Shown one piece after another: positions 41,349-50,264 of a stretch of DNA of 64,000 bases. Below the pieces are notes generated by a model that saw only the letters and a program-made list of their open reading frames with translations, had not been told where the DNA came from and ran no database searches. Within the stretch, counting starts at the first letter, position 1. Every line of letters starts with the position of its first letter. Position numbers and translations under genes: made by a program. Where the stretch lies: the NCBI GenBank assembly GCA_964458605.1, contig CAYWLS010000003.1, positions 62,001 to 126,000 of the forward strand. The letters run 5' to 3'. This DNA is from JBBSNV01 sp964458605 (GTDB lineage Bacteria; Pseudomonadota; Alphaproteobacteria; Reyranellales; JAQSWP01).

Positions 41349-42236
41349 ATGTTCGAATGGCTCGGCATCTCGCCACAGGTGCTGTTCGGGCAGCTGCTGC
41401 TCGGGCTGATCAACGGCTCGTTCTACGCCGTGCTCAGCCTCGGGCTGGCGGTCATCTTCGGCATGCTCAACGTGATCAACTTCGCCCATGGCGCGCTCTA
41501 CATGGTGGGCGCGTTCTGTGCCTGGCTGCTGCTGAACTATCTCGGCATCGGCTACTGGGCGTCGTTGATCCTGGCCCCCCTGATCGTCGGCATGATCGGC
41601 ATCGTCATCGAGCGGCTGCTGTTGCGGCGGCTCTACAATATCGACCACCTCTACGGCCTGCTGCTGACTTTCGGGCTGGCGCTGATCATCGAGGGCCTGT
41701 TCCGGCAGCAATACGGCGCCTCGGGCCAGCCCTACGCCATCCCCGAGCTGCTGCGCGGCGGCTACAATCTGGGCTTCATGTACCTGCCCATCTACCGGGC
41801 CTGGATCATCGTATTCTCGCTGGTGGTCTGCCTGGCGACCTGGTTCGTCATCGAGCGCACCAAGCTCGGCGCCTATCTGCGCGCGGCCACCGAAAATCCC
41901 ACCCTGGTGCGCGCCTTCGGCATCAACGTGCCGCGCATGATCCTGCTGACCTACGGCCTGGGCGTGGGTCTGGCCGGCCTGGCCGGGGTGATGGCGGCGC
42001 CGGTCTACAACGTCAGCCCGCTGATGGGCTCCAACCTGATCATCGTGGTGTTCGCCGTGGTGGTGATCGGCGGCATGGGCTCGATCATGGGCTCGGTGGT
42101 GACGGGCTTCGGCCTGGGCATCGTCGAAGGCCTGACCAAGGTGTTCTATCCCGAAGCCTCGAACACGGTGATCTTCGTCATCATGGCGCTGGTGCTGCTG
42201 GTGCGCCCCGCCGGCCTGTTCGGCCGCGTGCGATAG
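41349..42236 (+). CDS. livH: Branched-chain amino acid-type ABC permease LivH
   Basis: A 295-residue permease with 8-9 hydrophobic segments. The conserved start GLINGSFYAVLSLGLAVIFG, NFAHGALYMVGAF and the cytoplasmic loop GAYLRAATENPTLVRAFGIN are family hallmarks. It pairs with LivM to form the membrane channel. RBS GGGGGGCCGCC lies before ATG 41349. Confidence 0.92.
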   Translation: MFEWLGISPQVLFGQLLLGLINGSFYAVLSLGLAVIFGMLNVINFAHGALYMVGAFCAWLLLNYLGIGYWASLILAPLIVGMIGIVIERLLLRRLYNIDHLYGLLLTFGLALIIEGLFRQQYGASGQPYAIPELLRGGYNLGFMYLPIYRAWIIVFSLVVCLATWFVIERTKLGAYLRAATENPTLVRAFGINVPRMILLTYGLGVGLAGLAGVMAAPVYNVSPLMGSNLIIVVFAVVVIGGMGSIMGSVVTGFGLGIVEGLTKVFYPEASNTVIFVIMALVLLVRPAGLFGRVR

Positions 42237-42246
42237 GAGGCGGCAA

Positions 42247-43224
42247 GTGACCTCGAATCCCACCCTTCGCATCGCGCTGTTCGCGCTGGTCGCCGTCGTG
42301 CTGCTCGGCGCGCCCTACGTCGCCTATCCGGTATTCCTGATGAACGCGCTGTGCTTTGCGCTGTTCGCCTGCGCCTTCAACCTGCTGATCGGCTATGTCG
42401 GGCTGCTGTCGTTCGGCCACGCCGCCTTCTTCGGCTTCTCCGCCTATGTCACGGCCTACACCCTGAAAAGCTGGCACGTGCCGACCGAGATCGGCCTGGT
42501 GCTGGGCGTGATCGTGGCGGCGGCCATGGGTCTGGTGATCGGCGCGCTGGCGATCCGCCGCCAGGGCATCTACTTCGCCATGATCACCTTGGCGCTGGCG
42601 CAGATGGTCTATTTCTTCAGCCTGCAGGCCCCGGCCTTCACCGGCGGCGAGAACGGCATCCAGGGCGTGCCCCATCCGCCGCTGTTCGGCCTGGTCGACC
42701 TGGAAAGCGACACCTCGATGTATTTCGTCGTGGTCGGCATCTTTCTGATCGGCTTCGGCATCATCTACCGCGCCATCCACTCGCCGTTTGGCCAGGTGCT
42801 GAAGGCGATCCGCGAGAACGAACCGCGCGCACGCTCGCTGGGCTATCGCGTCGAACGCTACAAGCTGCTGGCCTTCATCCTGTCGGCGGCGCTGGCCGGC
42901 CTGGCCGGCAGCACCAAGGTCCTGGTGCAGCACGCCGCCGCGCTGAGCGACATCCAGTGGCAGCAATCGGGCGAGGTGGTGCTGATGACGCTGGTGGGCG
43001 GCATGGGCACGATCTTCGGGCCGGTGGTCGGCGCTTTCGCCATCGTCGCCATGCAGCAATACCTGCAGGTCGGCGAATGGGTGCTGGTGATCCAGGGCGC
43101 GATCTTCGTCGTCGTGGTGCTGGCGTTCCGCCGCGGCATCGTCGGCGAGTTGCTGCCGCGCCTGACGGCCCGCTTCGGCAGCGGCGGCGACGCCACCGCC
43201 GCCCATCCCAAGCCCGCCGAATAG
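42247..43224 (+). CDS. livM: Branched-chain amino acid-type ABC permease LivM
   Basis: A 325-residue permease with about nine TM segments. FACAFNLLIGYVGLLSFGHAAF and FGQVLKAIRENEPRARSLGYR (EAA-like loop) are the LivM signature. GTG 42247 is used as start, with AGGAGG 5 bases upstream and only 10 bases from the livH stop. The last gene of the transport operon, followed by a hairpin. Confidence 0.92.
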   Translation: MTSNPTLRIALFALVAVVLLGAPYVAYPVFLMNALCFALFACAFNLLIGYVGLLSFGHAAFFGFSAYVTAYTLKSWHVPTEIGLVLGVIVAAAMGLVIGALAIRRQGIYFAMITLALAQMVYFFSLQAPAFTGGENGIQGVPHPPLFGLVDLESDTSMYFVVVGIFLIGFGIIYRAIHSPFGQVLKAIRENEPRARSLGYRVERYKLLAFILSAALAGLAGSTKVLVQHAAALSDIQWQQSGEVVLMTLVGGMGTIFGPVVGAFAIVAMQQYLQVGEWVLVIQGAIFVVVVLAFRRGIVGELLPRLTARFGSGGDATAAHPKPAE

Positions 43225-43247
43225 GTCGCCGCCCGCGCCGGCAAGAA

Positions 43248-43275
43248 AGGCGGAGCGGGGATAGCCGCTCCGCCT
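43248..43275 (+). terminator. Hairpin after livM
   Basis: AGGCGGAGCGG and CCGCTCCGCCT pair perfectly around GGATAG-like loop bases; the following T-run is weak. It lies in the 139-base gap between livM and the convergent gene. Confidence 0.65.
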
Positions 43276-43363
43276 GCAGTTTGCGTCGTGTCGCGCGGCG
43301 CGCGATCGCCGATGGCCGCCCGAGCTTCGGCCCGGCGTTGCCGCGCCGCCGGGCGAATTGTCT

Positions 43364-44044
43364 CTAGAGCGGCGAGACCTTGAGGTTGGCGAAATGGCCG
43401 ACCGTCCCCAGCCCGACCCACAATGCCAGGATGCCCTTGCGGTCGGCGCCCAGCTTCAGGTCGTTGACGATCAGCGCCGGCTGGGGCGCGTTGTTGACGT
43501 AGAGTTGGGCCTTGTCGCCCTTGACCACGATCTTCAGGTGCATCCACTCGCCCGGGACGACGTCGGCATAGCTCTCGTATTTCTCCGGCGTCTCCTTGCG
43601 CATGCGCTCCCAGGGATATTCGGGAAAGGAAATGTACTCGGTCGAGTGGTTGCGCCGCACCTGATCGTCGGCCCGTCCGTTGGTCGGCCGGATGTAGAGC
43701 GCCTCGAAGGTGGAGGCGTCGGCCGCCGAGCGGAAGGCGATGCCGATGAAGCCGCGCGCGGCGGCGTATTGCTGCAGGTCGGCCTCGCCCGCCACATCGA
43801 CCTCGATGACGCCGTCGTGGAACGGCACATCGGGCAGCAGCACTACGCGATCGACGTCGCGCTCCTCGTTGCCGTTGACGCGAAACGCCGGGCGGCCCTT
43901 GAACACGTCGTGCGCCACGGTGACCTTGTGCACCACCATGCGGGTGGCGTCGGTCAGCTTCACGTCCCGGGCCTGCGCCGCCACCGGCGCCGCTATCGCC
44001 GTGGCCGCCAGCAGCGCCGCCATCGCGATCTTGCTCGGCTTCAT
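43364..44044 (-). CDS. Secreted concanavalin/laminin-G-like (DUF1080-like) protein, copy 1
   Basis: A 226-residue exported protein (signal MKPSKIAMAALLAATAIAAP, cleavage near AQA). A beta-sandwich of the ConA-like/3-keto-glycoside-hydrolase (DUF1080) class is suggested by DGVIEVDVAGEAD, FIGIAFRSAAD, FEALYIRPTNGRADDQVRR and WMHLKIVVKGDKAQLYVNN. The gene just upstream encodes a paralogue with the same RPTNGRADDQVRRNH and ALWVGLGTVxHFA boxes. The catalytic residues cannot be placed, so a carbohydrate-binding or hydrolase role is only a guess. Confidence 0.72.
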   Translation of the reverse strand: MKPSKIAMAALLAATAIAAPVAAQARDVKLTDATRMVVHKVTVAHDVFKGRPAFRVNGNEERDVDRVVLLPDVPFHDGVIEVDVAGEADLQQYAAARGFIGIAFRSAADASTFEALYIRPTNGRADDQVRRNHSTEYISFPEYPWERMRKETPEKYESYADVVPGEWMHLKIVVKGDKAQLYVNNAPQPALIVNDLKLGADRKGILALWVGLGTVGHFANLKVSPL

Positions 44045-44063
44045 TCGTCTCCCTCCTCTTCTG

Positions 44064-44759
44064 CTATCGACGGGTGATCTTCAGGTCGGCGAAATGGGCG
44101 ACCGTCCCCAGCCCCACCCACAACGCCACCGGCCCCTGCGCCTGCGGCCCCATCTTCAGGTCGTCGACCAGCAAGGTCGGCTGGCCGGCGCCGGCGACGT
44201 AGAAGCGGGCTTTGCCGTTGTCGATCTCGATTTTCAGGTGCGTCCACGCGCCCGGAACGACATCGGCATAGCTCTCGTAGCGGCCGTTCTGTTCCTTGCG
44301 GAAGCGCTGCCAGGTCCATTCGGGATAGGAGGTGTACTGGGTGACGTGATTGCGCCGCACCTGGTCGTCGGCCCGTCCGTTGGTCGGCCTGATGTAGAGG
44401 CACTCGAACCGCTCGCCCTGGCTCGGCCCCTGGCCGGCGACATGGAACGCCACGCCGACATAGCCGCGCGCCTGCGAGAACGAGCCCGGCCCCGGCGCGC
44501 CCGCCACGTCGAGTTCGATCGTGCCGTCGCCCATCTCGGTGCCGGGCAGCACCACCAGGCGGCCCAGCACCTTGTCGTCGTTGCCGCCTTCGACGCGCAG
44601 CGCCTTGCGCCCCTCGAACCGGTCGACGGAGACCGCGACTTTTATCGGGACCAGCCTGTCCAGCCGGTCGAGCGCGACGGCCAGAGGTTGCGCGCGCAGC
44701 GGCGACGTCGCTGCCAGGCCTGCCAGGAACGCCGCGCCGATCGATTTGCCCAGTGCCAT
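44064..44759 (-). CDS. Secreted concanavalin/laminin-G-like protein, copy 2 (paralogue)
   Basis: A 231-residue exported protein (signal MALGKSIGAAFLAGLAATSP). It shares about the whole domain with the gene at 43364: FECLYIRPTNGRADDQVRR, SYPEWTWQRFRKEQ, TYxxYPEW... and ALWVGLGTVAHFADLKI. The start is set at 44759 because the signal peptide begins there; an upstream frame adds an Arg/Pro-rich leader. The two copies lie head-to-tail 19 bases apart, a tandem duplication in one transcript. Confidence 0.72.
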   Translation of the reverse strand: MALGKSIGAAFLAGLAATSPLRAQPLAVALDRLDRLVPIKVAVSVDRFEGRKALRVEGGNDDKVLGRLVVLPGTEMGDGTIELDVAGAPGPGSFSQARGYVGVAFHVAGQGPSQGERFECLYIRPTNGRADDQVRRNHVTQYTSYPEWTWQRFRKEQNGRYESYADVVPGAWTHLKIEIDNGKARFYVAGAGQPTLLVDDLKMGPQAQGPVALWVGLGTVAHFADLKITRR

Positions 44760-45037
44760 CGTCCACCTCCCGTCGCGGCAAAACGCTAGGGGTGCGGCGC
44801 GCCAGACGTCCAATATCAAGTCGTTGCGCAACGATCCATAAGTGACATGCCCTGGCCGGGCCCGGTCCTGCCCGCGCTCGCCCCACCGCGCCCGCCCCTC
44901 CGAACGCCGCAATCCGGGCCAAGGGGTTGAACGCACGGTAGAAAATCCGCCCGGCGGCACCGGCCGGCACGCGCATCAAGGCTTGTGGATTTCTGCGTCC
45001 GCTTTAGACTTGGCCGATCGAAAAGGGGGAAACAACA

Positions 45038-46060
45038 ATGCCGATTACCCGTCGTTCCGTTCTGCGCTTCACCGCCGCCGCTCCGGCCATCGTGCTGGCC
45101 TCGCGTCTGGGCTCGGCCAACGCCGCCACCACCTTGAAGATTTCGCATCAGTTCCCCGGCGGCACGATCGCCGAGGGCGATTTCCGAGACCGCATGTGCC
45201 GGATGTTCGCCGAGGAGATCGGCAAGCGCTCCAAGGGCTCGCTGGCCGCCGAGGTCTACCCCAATTCGTCGCTGGTCAAGACCGTGGCGCAGTTCTCCGC
45301 GCTGCGCAAAGGCGCGCTCGACATGTCGCTCTATCCGCTGAACTACGCCGGCGGCGAAGTGCCGGAAGTGAATATCGGCTTCATGCCGGCGGTGGTGTCG
45401 TCCTACGACCAGGGCTACAAGTGGAAGACCGCCGCGATCGGCAAGAAGATGACCGACCTGCTGGCCGACAAGGGCGTGGTGCTGGTGTCGTGGCTGTGGC
45501 AGGCCGGCGGCGCCGCCAGCCGCGGCGGCCCCTGCCTGGTGCCCGACGACGTCAAGGGCAAGAAGGTGCGCGGCGGCTCGGCCGAGATGGACGAGATGCT
45601 GAAGGCCGCCGGCGCCTCGGTGGTGTCGATGCCGTCCAACGAGCTCTACGCCGCGATGCAGACCGGCGCCATGGACGTGGCGATGACCACCGCCACCAGC
45701 CTGATCTCGTTCCGGCTGGAGGAGCTGTCCAAGAACCTCACCGTGGGCCGCAGCAAGTCGTTCTTCTTCGTGTTCGAGCCGCTCTTGATGTCCAAGCAGA
45801 TCTTCGACGGCCTGTCCAAGGACGACCAGAAGACCATCATGGATGTCGGCCTGGAGATGGAGAAGTTCGGCCGCGACAACGCCCAGGCCGACGACAACAA
45901 GGTGGCGCAGATCTACGAGAAGGCCGGCGCCAAGGCCACCGACCTCAACCAGGAACAGACCGACAAGTGGAAGGCGCTGGCGCGCGAATCGTGCTGGAAG
46001 ACCTATGCCGCCAAGGCCCCCGGCTGCGCCGAGTTCCTGAAGCTGTCGCAGGAAGTCTAA
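45038..46060 (+). CDS. TRAP transporter substrate-binding protein, DctP family
   Basis: A 340-residue periplasmic protein with a twin-arginine-like leader (MPITRRSVLRFTAAAPAIVL, then ASRLGSANA). The mature part has ISHQFPGGTIAEGDFRDRM, KVRGGSAEMDEMLKAAGAS and the conserved VSMPSNELYAAMQTGAMDVA. It binds a carboxylic acid for the DctQ/DctM pair just downstream; the ligand is unknown. AAAAGGGGGAAAC precedes the ATG. Confidence 0.9.
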   Translation: MPITRRSVLRFTAAAPAIVLASRLGSANAATTLKISHQFPGGTIAEGDFRDRMCRMFAEEIGKRSKGSLAAEVYPNSSLVKTVAQFSALRKGALDMSLYPLNYAGGEVPEVNIGFMPAVVSSYDQGYKWKTAAIGKKMTDLLADKGVVLVSWLWQAGGAASRGGPCLVPDDVKGKKVRGGSAEMDEMLKAAGASVVSMPSNELYAAMQTGAMDVAMTTATSLISFRLEELSKNLTVGRSKSFFFVFEPLLMSKQIFDGLSKDDQKTIMDVGLEMEKFGRDNAQADDNKVAQIYEKAGAKATDLNQEQTDKWKALARESCWKTYAAKAPGCAEFLKLSQEV

Positions 46061-46090
46061 GGCGGACGGCCCAGGCGGCGCGTTCGGCCG

Positions 46091-46591
46091 ATGAAGCTAC
46101 TCGAGCGGATCAATCGCGCGATCGTCGTGGTGGCGACGATCGCGGTGATTGCCGCTGCGCTGGTGTTGACCTACAGCGTGGTGATCAAGGTCTTCAAGCT
46201 GTCGGCCGACTGGCAGGACGAGATGGCGGCGTTCCTGCTGCTGGGCGTCACCTTCCTGACCTCGGCCTGGGTGCAGAGCACGCGCGGCCACGTGGCGATC
46301 GAGGCGGTGGCCTCGATCCTGCCGCCGCGCGCCAACGCCATCCGCCTGTGGTTCTGCGACCTGGTCAGCCTGCTGTTCTGCGGCTTCTTCGCCTGGAAAT
46401 CCTGGACCCTGCTGCACGAGGCGATCGACGAGCACCAGGTCACCGGCTCGGCCTGGGCGCCGCCGCTGTGGATTCCCTATTCGATGATGACCCTGGGCAT
46501 GGCGCTGCAGACCCTGCAGGTCGGCGTGCAGATGCTGCGGCTGCGGGCGCTGCCGGTCGCGCCGCCTGCCCCGCCGTCGCTACCCCATTGA
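46091..46591 (+). CDS. TRAP transporter small permease, DctQ
   Basis: A 166-residue membrane protein with four TM segments and the DctQ pattern WQDEMAAFLLLGVTFLTSAW and RGHVAIEAVASILP. It starts 30 bases after the binding protein and 7 bases before DctM. Confidence 0.87.
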   Translation: MKLLERINRAIVVVATIAVIAAALVLTYSVVIKVFKLSADWQDEMAAFLLLGVTFLTSAWVQSTRGHVAIEAVASILPPRANAIRLWFCDLVSLLFCGFFAWKSWTLLHEAIDEHQVTGSAWAPPLWIPYSMMTLGMALQTLQVGVQMLRLRALPVAPPAPPSLPH

Positions 46592-46598
46592 GAGCGAC

Positions 46599-47951
46599 AT
46601 GAGCGTCCTGGTCGTCGGCCTGCTGTTCGGCTTCGCCACCCTGGCCTTCATGCTGGCGGGCGTGCCGATCGCCTTCGCGCTGGGCGCGGTGGGCGTGCTG
46701 TTCACCCTGCTGTTCCGCAATTCCGCCTCGCTCGACATCCTGACCCAGAATGTCTACGAGGAGCTGGCCGGCATCACCCTGCTGTCGATTCCGCTGTTCA
46801 TCCTCAAGGGCGCGGCGATCGGCCGATCGCGCGCCGGCCAGGATCTCTATCTCGCCCTGCATGTCTGGATGAATCGCGTGCCCGGCGGCCTGGGCATCGC
46901 CAACATCTTCGCCTGCGCGCTGTTCGCCGCCATGGCCGGCTCCTCGCCCGCCACCTGCTCGGCGATCGGCTCGGCCGGCATCCCCGAGATGCGCAAGCGC
47001 GGCTATTCCGGCGGCTTCGCCTCCGGCCTGATCGCCGCCGGCGGCACCCTGGGCATCCTGCTGCCGCCGTCGATCACCATGATTCTCTACGCCGTGGCCT
47101 CCTCGCAGTCGCTGGGCCGGCTGTTCCTGGCCGGCATCGGTCCGGCGTTGCTGATGGTGGTGCTGTTCTCGCTCTATGCCATGTGGCGCTATCGCCACGA
47201 GACGCGGCTGGCCCGGCTGCTGGCCGAGCGCGGCGGCGCCCGCTCGGCGCTGCTGACCGAAGAACGCTACACCATGGTCGAGCGCTTCCAGGCGCTGCCG
47301 CGCGTGCTGCCCTTCGTGCTGCTGCTGACCGGCGTGATGGTGGCGCTCTATGGCGGCCTGGCCACGCCGTCGGAGACCGCCGGCCTGGGCGCCATCCTGG
47401 CGCTGGTGCTGATCGCCATCATCTACAAGACCTGGCGGCTCAGCGAGCTGCGGCCGATCATGTACGGCACCATCCGCGAATCGACCATGCTGATGCTGAT
47501 CATCGGCATGTCGCTGCTCTACTCGCAGGTCATGAGCAGCCTCAACATCAGCCAGTCGGCCGCCGCCTGGATCGTCTCGCTGCACATGTCGCGCTGGTTC
47601 CTGCTCGCCGCCATCCTGGTCATGGTGGTGGTGATGGGCTTCTTCCTGCCGCCGGTCTCGATCATCCTGATGACGGCGCCGATCATCCTGCCGCCGCTCA
47701 AGGCCGCCGGGTTCGACCTGGTGTGGTTCGGCGTGGTCATGACCATCGTCATGGAAATGGGGCTGATCCACCCGCCGGTGGGGTTGAACATCTTCGTCAT
47801 CAAGAACATCGCCCCCGATATCCCCTTGGGCGAAGTCATCTGGGGCGTGCTACCCTTCGTCGGCCTGATGACCCTGTCCGTCGTGATCCTGTGTTTCCTG
47901 CCCGAGATTGCCGACTTCCTGCCCGACCTGGTCTACCCCGCAAGACGCTGA
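46599..47951 (+). CDS. TRAP transporter large permease, DctM
   Basis: A 450-residue sodium-dependent importer subunit with about 12 TM segments. VPIAFALGAVGVLF, AAGGTLGILLPPSITMILYA and the repeated LLPPxxxxxL segments fit. It forms the Na+-coupled path for the acid delivered by DctP. Its 3' end overlaps the next gene. Confidence 0.9.
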   Translation: MSVLVVGLLFGFATLAFMLAGVPIAFALGAVGVLFTLLFRNSASLDILTQNVYEELAGITLLSIPLFILKGAAIGRSRAGQDLYLALHVWMNRVPGGLGIANIFACALFAAMAGSSPATCSAIGSAGIPEMRKRGYSGGFASGLIAAGGTLGILLPPSITMILYAVASSQSLGRLFLAGIGPALLMVVLFSLYAMWRYRHETRLARLLAERGGARSALLTEERYTMVERFQALPRVLPFVLLLTGVMVALYGGLATPSETAGLGAILALVLIAIIYKTWRLSELRPIMYGTIRESTMLMLIIGMSLLYSQVMSSLNISQSAAAWIVSLHMSRWFLLAAILVMVVVMGFFLPPVSIILMTAPIILPPLKAAGFDLVWFGVVMTIVMEMGLIHPPVGLNIFVIKNIAPDIPLGEVIWGVLPFVGLMTLSVVILCFLPEIADFLPDLVYPARR

Positions 47952-49288
47952 GCGGGCCGGCGGGCGCGCTGGCCCTGCTGCTGGCAGCCCTGGTTCTGCC
48001 GGCCGGCGCCGCCCCGGCCCAGACGCCCTCCACCCCGCTCCCGGCCCAGGCCGCTCCGGCCCAGATGGCGCCTAACCAGACGGCCCCTCAGCAGACGGCG
48101 CCTGACCAGACGGCACCGGCCCAAACGGCACCGGTCCAGACGCCCTCCTCGGCGACACCTTCCGCCCCGACGGCGCCGGCGGTGCGCGTCACCAAGCTGT
48201 GGTCGCAGACGATCGCCGCTTCCAGTCCCCATGGCCGCGTCCAGGCCTCGTTCATGCCCATCTTTGCCCAGGGCGACGATGCCGTGGTGGCGGTGCTCGA
48301 GGCGGTCGATGCCACGGTCAACGGGCCGGTGCGCGGCTGGATCGAGCGGCTGGGACCGCAGGGCGTCAAATGGCGCTACGAACTCGAGAACCTGCCGCCC
48401 GGCACCGATTTCGAAACCACCCTGGCCGCGCCGCAGCCGGGCCAGCCGGCGCTGCTGGCGGTCACCTTCCAGACGCCGTTTGCGCCGGAGGGCGGACGCT
48501 ACGGCCAGGCGCTGTCGATCGACCTGGACAGCGGCAAGGTCGATGTCGTGGTGCCGCTGGGCTATCCGCGCATCAGCGGCCAGCGCAAGCCCGACAACGA
48601 CGACCGCCTGCATGTGTTCGGCGCGCTGCGCCTGAAGGATGGGCGCATCGCCGTCTATGGCGGCGACGATGCCGGGCCCTATCGCTGGTGGGTCGGCTTG
48701 CGCGGCGCCGAAGGCGATTTCCTGTGGGATGCCGGCGCGCCGCGCCGCGGCTATGGCGAGGCCCAGGATCTGCGCGAGACCGCCACCGGGCTGGACGTGC
48801 TGGTCAATGCCATCGCCTATACCGCCGATTTCCGCGACCGCCACCTGCTGATCCGGCTGGGCCGCACCGGCCATATCCTGGGCGTCGACGATCTGGGATC
48901 GCTGGGCGGCAGCGAAATGGCCTTCGTCGGCACCGACCGCATGATGGTGGCGGCGGAGGAGGACGGCGACTACGTGGTGCGGCTGCGCGGTCCGGGCAAG
49001 GCGGTGCGGGAACTGGGCCGCCTGCCGCGCGAAACCCATTTCGACAGCCAGGCCGGACCCTATCTGGTGTTCGTCTCGCTGGGCGGCACGCGCTGGTTCC
49101 TCCCCGTCGACGAATCCACGCCGGCGCTGTTCCCCGACGGCATCGAGGGGCCGCCGGTCGACGGCCGCTACGTCATCGACGCCAATGGCCGGCCGATGCA
49201 ATACGCCCTGCAGCAGAAATGCCTGGAGGAGCGCGACCAGGGCGAGTGCCGGCGGCTGGAGCTGACGCTGGCCCGGATCGAGTTCTAA
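47891..49288 (+). CDS. Exported protein with Ala/Pro/Gln/Thr repeat linker and beta-propeller-like domain
   Basis: A 465-residue protein if GTG 47891 is used; this start gives a signal peptide (LSGPAGALALLLAALVLPAG, cleavage near AAPAQ) but lies 61 bases inside dctM. A downstream CTG/ACG start is possible but unusual. After the signal comes a 15-bp-repeat-coded linker (TAPxQTAPxQ, about 48040-48150) and then a repeated-strand domain with VAVLEAVDATVNGPVRGWI and LSIDLDSGKVDVVVPLGYP. No family is recognised; many WD/PQQ-like blades would fit. It may be a periplasmic companion of the TRAP system. Confidence 0.65.
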   Translation: MFPARDCRLPARPGLPRKTLSGPAGALALLLAALVLPAGAAPAQTPSTPLPAQAAPAQMAPNQTAPQQTAPDQTAPAQTAPVQTPSSATPSAPTAPAVRVTKLWSQTIAASSPHGRVQASFMPIFAQGDDAVVAVLEAVDATVNGPVRGWIERLGPQGVKWRYELENLPPGTDFETTLAAPQPGQPALLAVTFQTPFAPEGGRYGQALSIDLDSGKVDVVVPLGYPRISGQRKPDNDDRLHVFGALRLKDGRIAVYGGDDAGPYRWWVGLRGAEGDFLWDAGAPRRGYGEAQDLRETATGLDVLVNAIAYTADFRDRHLLIRLGRTGHILGVDDLGSLGGSEMAFVGTDRMMVAAEEDGDYVVRLRGPGKAVRELGRLPRETHFDSQAGPYLVFVSLGGTRWFLPVDESTPALFPDGIEGPPVDGRYVIDANGRPMQYALQQKCLEERDQGECRRLELTLARIEF

Positions 49289-49345
49289 AGCGGATCGGGG
49301 CAGGACGCAAACGCGTCGCTCCGGTCCCGCCCCGCAATCCCAATC

Positions 49346-50188
49346 CTACTCCGCCGCCGTCTTGGCGCGGCCGACATCGGGCACGAACGGCTTGGTGGCG
49401 AAGTGCTCGGTGTCGTTCTTCGAGAACTTCAGCCCGGCGGCCTTGATCGCGTCGTCCGGCACCTTGTCGAGCTTGACGTAGGAGCGATCGTCGCTGGTCA
49501 CATAGGCGTCGTTGCTGGCGGCGTTGTAGCAGATCAGCAGGGTCCAGCGCCGGTTGGGCGAACGATTCTGGTCGGAGCGGTGCAACGCGTTGGCGTGGAA
49601 GAACACCGCATCGCCCGGATCGAGCTCGCAATAGACCAGCTCGTGCTTCGCCAGGATGTGCTTCATGCGCTCCGGATCGGCTTCGTTCTGCTTGTCGGTG
49701 ATCGGCACGTGATCGATGCGGCCGAGCTTGTGCGAACCCTTGACGATCTGCAAGCAGCCGTTGTTCCGGTCGCTGCGGTCCAGCGCGATCATGCAGGAGA
49801 ACATGTCCGGGCGCAGGCAGCCGTTGTAGTACCAGTAGCCGTAGTCCTGGTGCCATTCCCAGGCGCCGCCGGTATAGGGCTCCTTGGCGGTCAGCTTCGA
49901 CTGATAGTGATAGACCTCCTCGCCGATGATCGCCTCGGCGGTGTCGACCATGCGCTGGCAGCGCGCCGCCAGGCCATAGACGCTGTCGCCGGCGCGGTTC
50001 CACAGGCTGATGCGCGTGGCCTTGCCCTCGCCATCGGCGCGGTCGATCGAATGGGTCCGGATCGCCGGATCCTCCTCCATCGCCCGGCGCAGCAGGTCGA
50101 CTTCCTGCGCGTCGAACAGGCCGCGCACGAACACCAGGCCATTCTCGTTGTACTCGCGCAGTTGTTCGGGGGTCAGCACGGATGGCAT
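49346..50188 (-). CDS. Phytanoyl-CoA dioxygenase (PhyH) family protein
   Basis: A 280-residue Fe(II)/2-oxoglutarate dioxygenase. Iron ligands fit HQDYGYWYYNG (H-x-D) and the distal His of FFHANALHRSDQN. The start MPSVLTPEQLREYNENGLVFV is the family norm, and AGGAGG lies 6 bases before ATG 50188. It is divergent from an IclR gene that probably controls it. The substrate (acid, ether or acyl-CoA) is unknown. Confidence 0.88.
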   Translation of the reverse strand: MPSVLTPEQLREYNENGLVFVRGLFDAQEVDLLRRAMEEDPAIRTHSIDRADGEGKATRISLWNRAGDSVYGLAARCQRMVDTAEAIIGEEVYHYQSKLTAKEPYTGGAWEWHQDYGYWYYNGCLRPDMFSCMIALDRSDRNNGCLQIVKGSHKLGRIDHVPITDKQNEADPERMKHILAKHELVYCELDPGDAVFFHANALHRSDQNRSPNRRWTLLICYNAASNDAYVTSDDRSYVKLDKVPDDAIKAAGLKFSKNDTEHFATKPFVPDVGRAKTAAE

Positions 50189-50264
50189 GGCGGTCCTCCT
50201 CGATATCGTTTTTCGAAAGATGAAAATGCTTTTCAATCGCCGATAAGCGTTGTAAAGACCGGCC

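Noticed and set aside
50210..50260. Strong IclR operator before the first IclR gene
   Set aside because: TTTTTCGAAAGATGAAAA is AT-rich and only loosely symmetric; no second copy seen.
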